A DNA stretch of 45,854 nucleotides. It comes from Bacteriovorax stolpii (GTDB lineage: Bacteria > Bdellovibrionota > Bacteriovoracia > Bacteriovoracales > Bacteriovoracaceae). The DNA lies in contig CAMCYI010000024.1 of the NCBI GenBank assembly GCA_945883845.1, forward strand, positions 1-45,854, in the 5' to 3' direction. Both the position numbers and the translations under genes were made by a program. The notes beneath the pieces were generated by a model. It made no database searches and was not told the origin of the DNA. It saw only the letters and a list, made by a program, of their open reading frames with translations. The number at the start of each line of letters is the position of its first letter. Position 1 is the stretch's first letter. Shown in pieces: positions 7,294 through 15,052 of the stretch.

Positions 7294-9021
7294 TCAAATC
7301 TCTAGTGCGGAAACGTCATCCGTGAACTCAATTATCGTTCTTGCAAGTGAAGGATTGTGCATCAAATAATGCGCGCAATACACTCGGAAATCGACGATCT
7401 TTGTCTCGTAATATTTTTTATCTTCCGCGTTTGCTGTCGCCATTTTTTTGTCTGCGAGAATGGCCGATTCCATCAGTCTCCAACCAATCACCATCTGCGA
7501 ACCAAACTGGAGAAAATCTGTACAGTTTTGAAGGACCATTCCGTGCTGATTGTTCTTAGCGTAACCTGCGATGTGTTGCATGAGAGTTTGTGAACTCGCG
7601 AGAACTTTCTGAAAGAGATCTTTTTCTTTTTTAAATTTAGCATCATCGAGAGACTGAACAGAAGCAGCCATCTCCTGAACAAGTGCAGTGATGGTTTTAC
7701 CGCCATCTTTCAGGATTTTTCTCATCACGAAATCGATCGCCTGAATCGCGTTCGTTCCTTCGTAGATCGTCGCAATTTTTGTATCTCGAACGAACTGCTC
7801 AATTCCATATTCAGTACAGTAACCATAACCACCATGACACTGAACCGCGTCCACAGAAACCTGGAACCCTTGCTCAGAACAATAAGCTTTGCAGATCGGA
7901 GTCAGAAGGCCGATCAAATGTTCGTAGTGGGCATCTTCTTTCGCTTTATTGAAAAGATTGGCAGTGTAAAGACACAATGATCTCATCCCGCGGGACATGG
8001 CACGCATACGAAGCATGGTGCGACGGATGTCTGCATGGTGAACGATTTCTTTTCCAAACTGAACGCGCTCGTTAACATAATTTCTTGTCATCATGTACGC
8101 GAGGTTCGCCTGACTCTCGCCCTGAAGACCACAGTAAAGTCTGGCCTCGTTCATCATAATGAACATGGTTTCCATTCCGTGAAACTCTTCTCCGATCATC
8201 CATCCAATAGACTCGCCTTCCTGACCGAACTGAATTTCACAGGTCGCAGAAGCGTGAATCCCCATCTTGTGCTCGATTTTTGAGCAGATGACATGATTCG
8301 TGTTTGTCACTTTTCCTGAATCATCAAAATTAAAACGTGGAACCACAAAAAGAGAAATCCCTTTTGTTCCTTCAGCTCCACCCGGAGTACGGGCCAGACA
8401 GAGGTGAATGTTATTTTCGTAAAGATCAGATTCACCCGAGGAAATAAAGATTTTTGTACCCTTGATAGAGTACTTCCCATCGCCGAGAGGTTTTGCTGTC
8501 GTACGAAGTGCACCTACATCTGATCCTGCACCAGCTTCAGTGAGACACATGGTACCGCCCCACTCCCCTGTCATCATTTTAGGAATGATCACGTTTTTAT
8601 CCGTTGAGTTTCCTTTGATGTGAAGAACGTTGAGAGCTGCGCGAGTCAGTCCCGGGTACATTGTCCATGCACAGTTTGCACCAGTAGCGAGAGACATACA
8701 GGCAACATAGAGAGCTTCCGGAACTTCTGTTCCTCCGCATTCGCCTGGAAGCGCGAGAGCAAACCAGCCATTATCGTAAAAACTTTTGTTCAAACCTTTG
8801 AGTGATTCTGGTGCCAGAACTTTTCCGTTCACATGGCGAACACCTTGCTGATCAGAGGGCTCACGGGTAGGGAATACTTCGTTCTCAACGAACTTGTTGT
8901 ACTCAGAAAGAATGCCTTTCACGTCCTGATCTTCTAAACCGTAATTTTTAAAGTCCTGAACTTTCAGGAGCTCAGTCAGGTTGAATTCCACATCGCGAAT
9001 ATCGGCTTTGTACTTACCCAT
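7294..9021 (-). CDS. Acyl-CoA dehydrogenase with C-terminal extension
   Basis: This FAD enzyme catalyses the first oxidation step of acyl-CoA beta-oxidation. The 575-residue protein has the N-terminal helical domain, the middle beta domain with CLTEAGAGSDVGALRTTA (substrate and FAD contacts) and the FISSGES segment, and a C-terminal helical domain with CHGGYGYCTEYG and IYEGTNAIQAIDF, where the Glu of YEGT is the usual catalytic base. The last 130 residues are the extra domain typical of the roughly 590-residue acyl-CoA dehydrogenases. The ATG at 9021 gives the usual N-terminal length. No other beta-oxidation gene is adjacent, so chain-length preference is open. Confidence 0.93.
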   Translation of the reverse strand: MGKYKADIRDVEFNLTELLKVQDFKNYGLEDQDVKGILSEYNKFVENEVFPTREPSDQQGVRHVNGKVLAPESLKGLNKSFYDNGWFALALPGECGGTEVPEALYVACMSLATGANCAWTMYPGLTRAALNVLHIKGNSTDKNVIIPKMMTGEWGGTMCLTEAGAGSDVGALRTTAKPLGDGKYSIKGTKIFISSGESDLYENNIHLCLARTPGGAEGTKGISLFVVPRFNFDDSGKVTNTNHVICSKIEHKMGIHASATCEIQFGQEGESIGWMIGEEFHGMETMFIMMNEARLYCGLQGESQANLAYMMTRNYVNERVQFGKEIVHHADIRRTMLRMRAMSRGMRSLCLYTANLFNKAKEDAHYEHLIGLLTPICKAYCSEQGFQVSVDAVQCHGGYGYCTEYGIEQFVRDTKIATIYEGTNAIQAIDFVMRKILKDGGKTITALVQEMAASVQSLDDAKFKKEKDLFQKVLASSQTLMQHIAGYAKNNQHGMVLQNCTDFLQFGSQMVIGWRLMESAILADKKMATANAEDKKYYETKIVDFRVYCAHYLMHNPSLARTIIEFTDDVSALEI

Positions 9022-9144
9022 AGATTTTCCCTCTTCATGAAGAAAGTGATGAATTTGATGATGGTAATAGAATAACGGAAATTGAATTTTTGTGAGGGAA
9101 AAACAGAAGCTTCAGGACCAAAAATAAAGATATCCGACTAAAAC

Positions 9145-9174
9145 AATAAAAAAAGGCGGCCCTAAGGCCGCCTT
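9145..9174 (-). terminator. Intrinsic terminator after the lipoprotein gene
   Basis: A 9-bp perfect stem (9166-9174 with 9153-9161) closes a 4-base loop and is followed on the minus strand by a run of T residues. It lies eight bases past the stop of the lipoprotein gene and isolates that gene from the acyl-CoA dehydrogenase downstream. Confidence 0.9.
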
Positions 9175-9182
9175 GGAAATTA

Positions 9183-9746
9183 CTATCTAACTGTTTTGCG
9201 TTCTTTAAGCTGGCCGTTCTTCGTATATACATACTGAACTGGCTGATAAACTGCGTGGGAAGCTGTGTTGATCACGTACTGCTTGAGGTAAATGTCGCTG
9301 CTCTCAGTTTTCGTGAAAATGATAACAACTGATGCACCTGACTGACTGACTGATAGAACTGAATATCCAATTTCCGGAGTAAGGATGTTAGCAAGGACTG
9401 TGTTATAAGATCTTGGAAGATTATTACCCCAGACCTTGTAATCTGAATCCACAGAATCAGTACAAATCACGAACAGTGATCCTGAACACGATCTCTTGTC
9501 GGTTAAAATTGTTCCTGCTGTGAATGTTCTCAATGTCTCATTTGCAGCAATCCATGTATTGAGCTTCGTGATTGCATCGGTACCAACTGAGTTTCCAGTC
9601 AATGCAGATGGTGAACCTGTCACAGCGTTTGATCCCCCATTGTTCCAATTGTCAGAAGAACTTCCTCCTCCTCCACTTTTCTTGCCGCAACTGACGGCTA
9701 AAACGAGAAGAGACATGAGACTCAAAAGCTTAAACGTGTGTTTCAT
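9183..9746 (-). CDS. Small lipoprotein of unknown function
   Basis: The 187-residue product starts with a type II signal peptide: basic MKHTFK, a hydrophobic stretch, and lipobox LAVSC with the lipidated Cys at residue 20, followed by a flexible Gly/Ser-rich linker (GGGGSSSDNWNNGGS). The remainder is a compact Thr/Ser/Val-rich domain with two Cys (in RSCSG and VICTD) that could form a disulfide. I do not recognise the domain. The gene stands alone, with its own terminator downstream and a roughly 220-base non-coding region upstream that also serves the divergent gene at 9966. Confidence 0.8.
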   Translation of the reverse strand: MKHTFKLLSLMSLLVLAVSCGKKSGGGGSSSDNWNNGGSNAVTGSPSALTGNSVGTDAITKLNTWIAANETLRTFTAGTILTDKRSCSGSLFVICTDSVDSDYKVWGNNLPRSYNTVLANILTPEIGYSVLSVSQSGASVVIIFTKTESSDIYLKQYVINTASHAVYQPVQYVYTKNGQLKERKTVR

Positions 9747-9935
9747 AGATACCCCCTGAAATTAAAAAACTTAGTGTTTTTCCCTCTTATACTCCAAGAT
9801 TGATGCCAAGTTCCTAAATGAAAATCTGATGGCTTGCAGGTGGTAACTGTCAAAACTTTAGACAGTGCTCATCATTTTTACACTCCCTTCATTTTAAATT
9901 CATTTAAATGACAACTGAATCAAGAGCTATAAGCA

Positions 9936-9955
9936 TACAGTTTTTTAAAACTGTA
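9936..9955. promoter_or_regulatory. Perfect inverted repeat, possible operator
   Basis: A 20-base AT-rich palindrome has two 9-base arms (TACAGTTTT and its complement) with two central T residues. It ends two bases before the AAGGAG ribosome binding site of the interrupted gene at 9966. A repressor site or a leader hairpin is possible. The T runs are inside the stem rather than after it, so a terminator is less likely. Nothing identifies a binding protein. Confidence 0.4.
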
Positions 9956-9965
9956 CAAGGAGTGC

Positions 9966-10346
9966 ATGGTGAAATGATTCAGTACAACGACTCTCTTCTT
10001 TCTTTCCTCTCTCTCTGCATTTGGAGAAACACCGGTTTTTCATTGTTTAGGAAATGAGCCTTTCTGGAATGTGAATGTAAATGAAAGACAAGGGCTCATC
10101 AGGCTGCGACGTCCGGAAGGACCGTCCGCTTACACCATCATTTCAAAAAGAGTGGCAGCAGGTTCAGCTCCTCATGGTGCCTTCATTACGAGTTCCAAAT
10201 ACACGACACTCACTGTTGCTCCAGGTGAATGCAATGACGGTATGTCAGACTCTGTTTATACCCACACGGCGGTTTATGACATGGGTGGAAGGAATCTCTT
10301 CTACGGGTGCTGTGACATTGATGCGCAGGAACTCGAAGCAGAGTAA
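9966..10346 (+). pseudogene. COG3650-type secreted protein with in-frame TGA at codon 4
   Basis: From the ATG at 9966 the frame reads M-V-K, then TGA (9975-9977), then continues open for 122 codons. What follows is a signal-peptide-like hydrophobic stretch (TTTLFFLSSLSAFG) and a domain with the hallmarks of the COG3650/HslJ-like group: HCLGNEPFW near the start and CNDGMSD with a terminal GCC. The first usable start after the TGA is GTG at 10071, which would remove the signal peptide and the GNEPFW motif. AAGGAG (9957-9962) shows where translation was meant to begin. A nonsense mutation (TGG to TGA would do it), a sequence error, or slippage in the (CT)5 tract at 10007-10016 are the alternatives. 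A start at ATG 9974 would join the domain if two bases were added to that tract. Confidence 0.65.
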
Positions 10347-10409
10347 GACGGGAACCCTTGCGGCTCTCCTTTCACTTGAGGTATCGTGAATTCCTTCCCG
10401 GAGGAAATC

Positions 10410-10994
10410 ATGGCCTACACATTACTTGGCTCACTCACATCTCCCTTTGTTCGTCGCGTGCGGTTGGCGATGGATAACATTCCTTACGATTTTAAGGAAC
10501 TCAATATCTATGACAATGCTGAAGGTGCTGCTTACCTTCACAAGATAAATCCTGTTCATCAAATTCCTGTTCTTATTGATGGAGAAAAATCCATCTGGGA
10601 TTCACGGGTCATTCTTCAGTACCTCAATGAAAAGCACAAACTTGAAACACAAAGCTGGGAAAAAGAGAATCTTCTCACGGCCATTGATGGTGCCATCAAC
10701 TCGGGTGTTGTTCTCTTTCTTTCCAAAAGATCGGGTCTGAGTATTGATGAGCCAACGATGTACTTCCAGAGACAACGTGATCGCCTTGAATCCATCATGG
10801 ATTACCTGAAGCCTCACCTGCAAAGTCCTGCCGCGAAGGAATGGAACTTTGTGAACATGAGTCTCTATGCCATGATCGACTGGTTGAGCACACGAAGCAT
10901 GATGAACTTCAGTGGACGTCCGGAGTGTCATCACTTCCTGGAAACTCATTCTCAGAGACCGGTGGTTCAACTGACACAAATCCCGAAAACATAA
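10410..10994 (+). CDS. Glutathione S-transferase family protein
   Basis: The 194-residue protein has a thioredoxin-like GST N-domain (residues 1-78): LLGSLTSPFVRRVRLAM with a Ser/Pro-Phe pair in place of the CxxC, the cis-Pro segment INPVHQIPVLIDG, and the IWDSRVILQYL motif that binds the gamma-glutamyl end of glutathione. The C-terminal half is helical and fits the all-alpha GST domain, slightly short. The ATG at 10410 follows GGAGGAAATC, a strong ribosome binding site. It is the first gene of a probable operon, seven bases before deoC. Substrate is unknown. Confidence 0.85.
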   Translation: MAYTLLGSLTSPFVRRVRLAMDNIPYDFKELNIYDNAEGAAYLHKINPVHQIPVLIDGEKSIWDSRVILQYLNEKHKLETQSWEKENLLTAIDGAINSGVVLFLSKRSGLSIDEPTMYFQRQRDRLESIMDYLKPHLQSPAAKEWNFVNMSLYAMIDWLSTRSMMNFSGRPECHHFLETHSQRPVVQLTQIPKT

Positions 10995-11001
10995 GGAGCA
11001 C

Positions 11002-11673
11002 ATGATGGAACTTAATCAATACATTGATCACACACTCCTAAAAGCTGAAGCAACTCTTGCTCAGGTTGAAAAACTTTGTCAGGAAGCTAGAGACAATAAG
11101 TTTGCCTCTGTTTGCGTGAATTCATATTACGTGAAAAGAGCTGCTGCCTTTCTTCAGGGATCAGGAGTGAAAGTCTGTACTGTCGTTGGGTTCCCATTGG
11201 GAGCCTCGACGATGGAAACAAAAAGATTTGAAGCGATGAAGGCCATTGCAGATGGCGCTTCAGAAATAGACATGGTCATGAATATATCAGCGTCGAAATC
11301 CGGTGACTGGCAGTATGTTCTGGATGATATGTCATCTCTCGCTCAGGTTTGCCATGCCCAGGGAAAAATCCTTAAAGTGATTCTCGAAACGGCTCTGCTT
11401 ACTGAAGAAGAAAAAAGAAAGGCCTGCGAGCTCGCCGTGAAGGCACAGGTTGATTTCGTAAAGACTTCCACAGGATTTTCAACTGCAGGTGCCACTGAAG
11501 CGGATGTTAAACTCATGCGTTTGATAGTCGGTAAAGACATGGGCGTGAAGGCCAGTGGTGGAATCCGCGATACGGCAACGGCGAAGAAAATGATCGAAGC
11601 TGGTGCCACGAGACTTGGCACCAGCGCGAGTGTTGAGATCGTTCACGGCGGTTCTGGAACTTCCAGTTACTAA
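11002..11673 (+). CDS. deoC: Deoxyribose-phosphate aldolase
   Basis: DeoC cleaves 2-deoxyribose 5-phosphate to acetaldehyde and glyceraldehyde 3-phosphate in deoxynucleoside salvage. The 223-residue TIM barrel shows YIDHTLL near the N-terminus, SVCVNSYYV, VVGFPLGAS, the acidic ASEIDMV strand, the Schiff-base Lys154 in FVKTSTGF, and the second catalytic Lys183 in VKASGGIRD. Two consecutive ATGs (11002, 11005) are possible starts; the second has the better six-base spacing from AAGGAG. It lies between a GST gene (seven bases upstream) and a membrane-anchored protein that overlaps its stop by one base. In a predator, deoxyribose from prey DNA would be an obvious substrate, but that is inference. 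Confidence 0.97.
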   Translation: MMELNQYIDHTLLKAEATLAQVEKLCQEARDNKFASVCVNSYYVKRAAAFLQGSGVKVCTVVGFPLGASTMETKRFEAMKAIADGASEIDMVMNISASKSGDWQYVLDDMSSLAQVCHAQGKILKVILETALLTEEEKRKACELAVKAQVDFVKTSTGFSTAGATEADVKLMRLIVGKDMGVKASGGIRDTATAKKMIEAGATRLGTSASVEIVHGGSGTSSY

Positions 11674-12689
11674 TGAAATTTAAGCGTTCATTCTTCGCGG
11701 TCGCATTCATCGTCATTGCTATGATTGTCTGGTCCTTCATGCGGACCACTTCTTCTAATCAAATGAAGAAAGCCGAAGTGACCATCGCTCACGACACTGA
11801 AACAAAACCCCAGACAATCAAAACCGATCCAAAGACATCAGTAGAGACTGACACGGAAAAGTATGATGAGTCGGCATGGTATGATTGCAATGAGAAACTC
11901 TCGAAACACTTTGGAGCAGATAAATGCGATATGAAATGTCTCGCCACTGCAGTAAAGGCAAAGGACAGGGACCTCGCAGCTTTCATTGAAGAAGACTGGT
12001 TAAGTCCGACTCCTGAAGGAAAAAATCCCCAAAGCCAGTATGGAAAGTTTTTTCAAGCTATGTATCTTGGTAACTTCAATTCGAACGAACCGGGATTGAA
12101 AATAAAAGACCTCCGTCGATCTGAAAAACTCCTGAGGGAACTTTCTCTCAAAGATCCAAACAATGCTTTTCCCGATCTCTTCCTGGCGATGATTCTTCAG
12201 AGACAAGGCAAAACAGAGGAAGCCAAAAAGATTCTACGCGAGGCCATGCCTAAGAAGTATCACTCCTACCTTGGGGATATAAATCGCAAACTGTTTCTTA
12301 ACGCAGGAACCGATATCGCCTTACGCATGAAGGCTGGTGAAATTTTTGGCGCCCTGCCATTCCCGGACTACAAAACTCTGGAGACACTTGCCGAAGTTGA
12401 TGAAGATGCATTTATCAATCTGAATAAAAAAATCCTGAAGAGATCACTTGTTGATAATGGACGAGGGTTTGATATGACATGGGTTGCACTCGAACACCAG
12501 TTTGCTTTGAAATACTTGAAGGCACTTTCTCCCACAGACGCGGCCCTGTATCCTGACTACAAGGAAATACTTGAGAACTCCGGCGAGCGCATTGAAAACT
12601 GGGAAGTTCTTGAGAAAGGTTGCCATCCTTCAGACATGCTTGAGGATGCAAGAGAGGAACTCAAAAGAATTAAAGCCCTTTCAATTTAA
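11673..12689 (+). CDS. Membrane-anchored hypothetical protein, possibly TPR-like
   Basis: The 338-residue product has one N-terminal transmembrane segment ([16 protein letters not shown], about residues 6-21) with basic residues before it, so the rest should lie in the periplasm. A polar Thr/Lys/Asp-rich linker follows. From about residue 120 the sequence is helical with spacing reminiscent of tetratricopeptide repeats ([26 protein letters not shown] and the residues after it). Two Cys (YDCNE, DKCDMKC) precede that region. The start overlaps the deoC stop (TAATG), so the two are coupled. Its last 20 bases overlap the convergent tyrS gene. I do not recognise the family. Confidence 0.75.
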   Translation: MKFKRSFFAVAFIVIAMIVWSFMRTTSSNQMKKAEVTIAHDTETKPQTIKTDPKTSVETDTEKYDESAWYDCNEKLSKHFGADKCDMKCLATAVKAKDRDLAAFIEEDWLSPTPEGKNPQSQYGKFFQAMYLGNFNSNEPGLKIKDLRRSEKLLRELSLKDPNNAFPDLFLAMILQRQGKTEEAKKILREAMPKKYHSYLGDINRKLFLNAGTDIALRMKAGEIFGALPFPDYKTLETLAEVDEDAFINLNKKILKRSLVDNGRGFDMTWVALEHQFALKYLKALSPTDAALYPDYKEILENSGERIENWEVLEKGCHPSDMLEDAREELKRIKALSI

Positions 12690-13890
12690 CCATCCGAAGC
12701 TTTCCACATTTAAGAATCGCTTCCTGGCCTTTTCCTAACTCAATCGTGTCACCTGTCACAGTCTGATTATCAAACTTCACAGCGTTCTGTTTGATGAGTC
12801 TCTTCCCTTCACTATTTGTTTCAATGAATTTAAGTTCTGTCAGAAGGTCCATGATTTTAATCTGACCTGCTGGCTTTTCAACAACCTGAACATCATCAAG
12901 AACCTGCTTCTTCGAGAATCGTGCTTCAAACTTCTCACGCTCTTCCTGTCCTGAACCTTCGCCATGATAGTAGCTCGTCACTTCTGCAGCGATGGTTTTC
13001 TTCGCTTCCATCGGATGCATGGATCCTGAAACAATGCCGGCGATAAAGGTATCCACTTCAGCAGCAGATTTGCGACTAAGGAGAAGATAATATTTTTTCA
13101 TCAGCTCATCAGAGATCGACATGAGCTTACCGAACATATTCGTTGCTGTGTCCGTAAGTGAAATATAGTTGTCCATAGACTTCGACATCTTGTTCACACC
13201 ATCCGTTCCTTCAATCAATGGCATCGTGAGGATACACTGCGATTCCTGCTCGTAAGCATTCTGCAAATGTCTTCCCATCATCAGGTTGAAGGTCTGATCC
13301 GTTCCGCCGAGTTCAAGATCGGCCTTGAGGAAAACAGAATCGTAACCCTGAAGAACAGGATAAACGAACTCGTGAAGATAAATGGCCTCTGCATTGTTGT
13401 AACGTTTACTGAAGTCATCCCGCTGGAGCATGGCCCCCACGGTGGCCTTCGCCATCAACTGAATCAGATCAAGGCCGGAAAACTTTCCAAGCCAGTGACT
13501 GTTGAACACAACTTTGGTTTTGCTCATATCGAGAACTTTCCCGACTTGCTCAGCATATGTTTTTGCATTTTCCTCAACATCCGCGGCCGTGAGAATCGGA
13601 CGAGTTTTATTTTTTCCCGTCGGGTCCCCTATCTGGGCCGTGTAGTCGCCGATAAGGAAATAAATCTCGTGGCCGAAATCCTGAAGGAGTCTGAGTTTCT
13701 GAAGAACAACTGTGTGGCCTAAATGAATATCCGGACGGGATGGATCTGCACCAAACTTAATCACCAGTGGTTTTTGTTTCTCGAAAGATTTTTTCAACTT
13801 CTTCAGCATCTCTTCTTCAGGAAGGATGTCGAAAGCTCCACGCTTAAGTTCTTTGAGTTGATCTTCCGGGCTCACGGTAATGCGGGTCAT
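12670..13890 (-). CDS. tyrS: Tyrosyl-tRNA synthetase
   Basis: TyrRS charges tRNA-Tyr with tyrosine. The 406-residue protein has the class I catalytic domain with HLGH (HIGH equivalent) after [10 protein letters not shown], the tyrosine-site segment [15 protein letters not shown], and KMSKS after EGTDGVN, then a linker and a C-terminal S4 RNA-binding domain (about 340-400). This is the longer bacterial TyrRS type with the [16 protein letters not shown] signature. The ATG at 13890 has AAGGAG upstream. It follows a DUF6624 gene by 24 bases on the same strand and may be co-transcribed. Its 3' end overlaps the convergent gene by 20 bases. Confidence 0.97.
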   Translation of the reverse strand: MTRITVSPEDQLKELKRGAFDILPEEEMLKKLKKSFEKQKPLVIKFGADPSRPDIHLGHTVVLQKLRLLQDFGHEIYFLIGDYTAQIGDPTGKNKTRPILTAADVEENAKTYAEQVGKVLDMSKTKVVFNSHWLGKFSGLDLIQLMAKATVGAMLQRDDFSKRYNNAEAIYLHEFVYPVLQGYDSVFLKADLELGGTDQTFNLMMGRHLQNAYEQESQCILTMPLIEGTDGVNKMSKSMDNYISLTDTATNMFGKLMSISDELMKKYYLLLSRKSAAEVDTFIAGIVSGSMHPMEAKKTIAAEVTSYYHGEGSGQEEREKFEARFSKKQVLDDVQVVEKPAGQIKIMDLLTELKFIETNSEGKRLIKQNAVKFDNQTVTGDTIELGKGQEAILKCGKLRMVKLKGL

Positions 13891-13914
13891 GGTATCTCCT
13901 TGGGAGAAACCAGT

Positions 13915-14484
13915 TTACGGCCGCCAGCCCGTCTTTTTAAGCCAAATCTGAAATTCTTTTTCTTTTTTCTGCGGATCCGCAGGCGGACGCTCGTGAGAAA
14001 CCACATCCTGACGCATCGGAGGAAGACCTACGCTTTCCCGTCGGGCATCGAGATGATCTTTATCCTCGATGGATGTGGGCTTCATCTCCCCATCAATCCA
14101 GTCAAAGCTTGTTCCGTATAATTGCCCTCGCCCCTCGAAATACGCGATACGGTCTTCGGTGTAGGCAAGGAGATCGAGAGGATAGTCGCTTGAAGCGGCA
14201 GCGAATCTCATCTGGGTCAGGCATTCACGCATGAAGTCCGCACTTGAGATTGAATGTTGAATGATTAACCAGGAAAGTTTCACTCCACTTGCGCCTGCAT
14301 TAGACAGGACAGGAAAACCATTTTTACGAATGAGCTCTTCAAGCTTATGCGCATTTTCAAGGTGAACTTTCTCCATCTCCGGGTGATAAGCATCGTTGAG
14401 ATCGCCTCGTTTAACAATGGCGTCACGAATGAACATATCCCGCTCGACGAGAGGCCTGCATTTGTCTTCCCAAAAAGTATCCAT
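13915..14484 (-). CDS. DUF6624-type protein
   Basis: The 189-residue protein has the motif set I associate with DUF6624: LSWLIIQHS near the middle, a helical stretch ending DLLAYTEDRIAYFEGRGQ, the LYGTSF strand, and the C-terminal LDARRESVGLPPM segment. No enzymatic function is known to me for this group. The ATG at 14484 has AGGA six bases upstream and is preferred over the GTG immediately before it. It probably shares a transcript with tyrS downstream and is divergent from the DCC-family gene. No signal peptide is evident, so it should be cytoplasmic. Confidence 0.75.
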   Translation of the reverse strand: MDTFWEDKCRPLVERDMFIRDAIVKRGDLNDAYHPEMEKVHLENAHKLEELIRKNGFPVLSNAGASGVKLSWLIIQHSISSADFMRECLTQMRFAAASSDYPLDLLAYTEDRIAYFEGRGQLYGTSFDWIDGEMKPTSIEDKDHLDARRESVGLPPMRQDVVSHERPPADPQKKEKEFQIWLKKTGWRP

Positions 14485-14544
14485 CACATATCCTCAAGAT
14501 GAATTTGAGTGGACATTAATCCTGTCCCACATGAAAATTATACC

Positions 14545-14937
14545 ATGAAAGAGAACGTCATATTTTTTGATGGTGTCTGCGGGCTTTGTAATGGCTTCGT
14601 TGATTTTGTGATGAAAATTGACCGCCAGAATGTTTTCTTTTTCGCACCTCTTCAGGGCGAATATGCGCAGAAAACCCTGACCACGGCAGACACTCAGAAC
14701 CTGAATACCATTGTCGTCATGATTAATGGTAGGACCTATCGTAAGTCTGAAGCCGTGCTGAATGTTTTTGGTCTTATTGGTGGAGCTTGGGGTCCCTTCT
14801 CTATTCTTCTAACCCTGCCCGCTCCTTTACGGGACAAGGCCTACGAGCTTATTGCTAAAAATCGTTATCGCCTTTTTGGTAAGCGTGAAATCTGCCGTTT
14901 TCCAACACCGGAAGAGCGATCCCGCTTTCTCGTGTAA
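14545..14937 (+). CDS. DCC-family thiol-disulphide oxidoreductase-like protein
   Basis: This 130-residue protein opens with VIFFDGVCGLCNGFVDF, the DxxCxxC signature that names the DCC (DUF393) family, and keeps the later landmarks: a PLQ strand, the KSEAVLNVF segment, and a C-terminal RYRLFGKREIC. The fold is thioredoxin-like and a redox role through the CGLC pair is expected, but substrates are not established. The ATG at 14545 places the motif near the N-terminus; an earlier in-frame GTG at 14509 is possible and neither has a strong ribosome binding site. It precedes the cytochrome c peroxidase-like gene by 115 bases on the same strand. Confidence 0.85.
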   Translation: MKENVIFFDGVCGLCNGFVDFVMKIDRQNVFFFAPLQGEYAQKTLTTADTQNLNTIVVMINGRTYRKSEAVLNVFGLIGGAWGPFSILLTLPAPLRDKAYELIAKNRYRLFGKREICRFPTPEERSRFLV

Positions 14938-15052
14938 GTTACTGAATTCAAAATCTAGTTTCACCAAAATTTTTGAAAATTAACGCGTAGAGAATTTGCA
15001 CCCCTGAATTATTCGTTTGCCTTTGCCACAATTGGTTTGGTACACCGAACTC

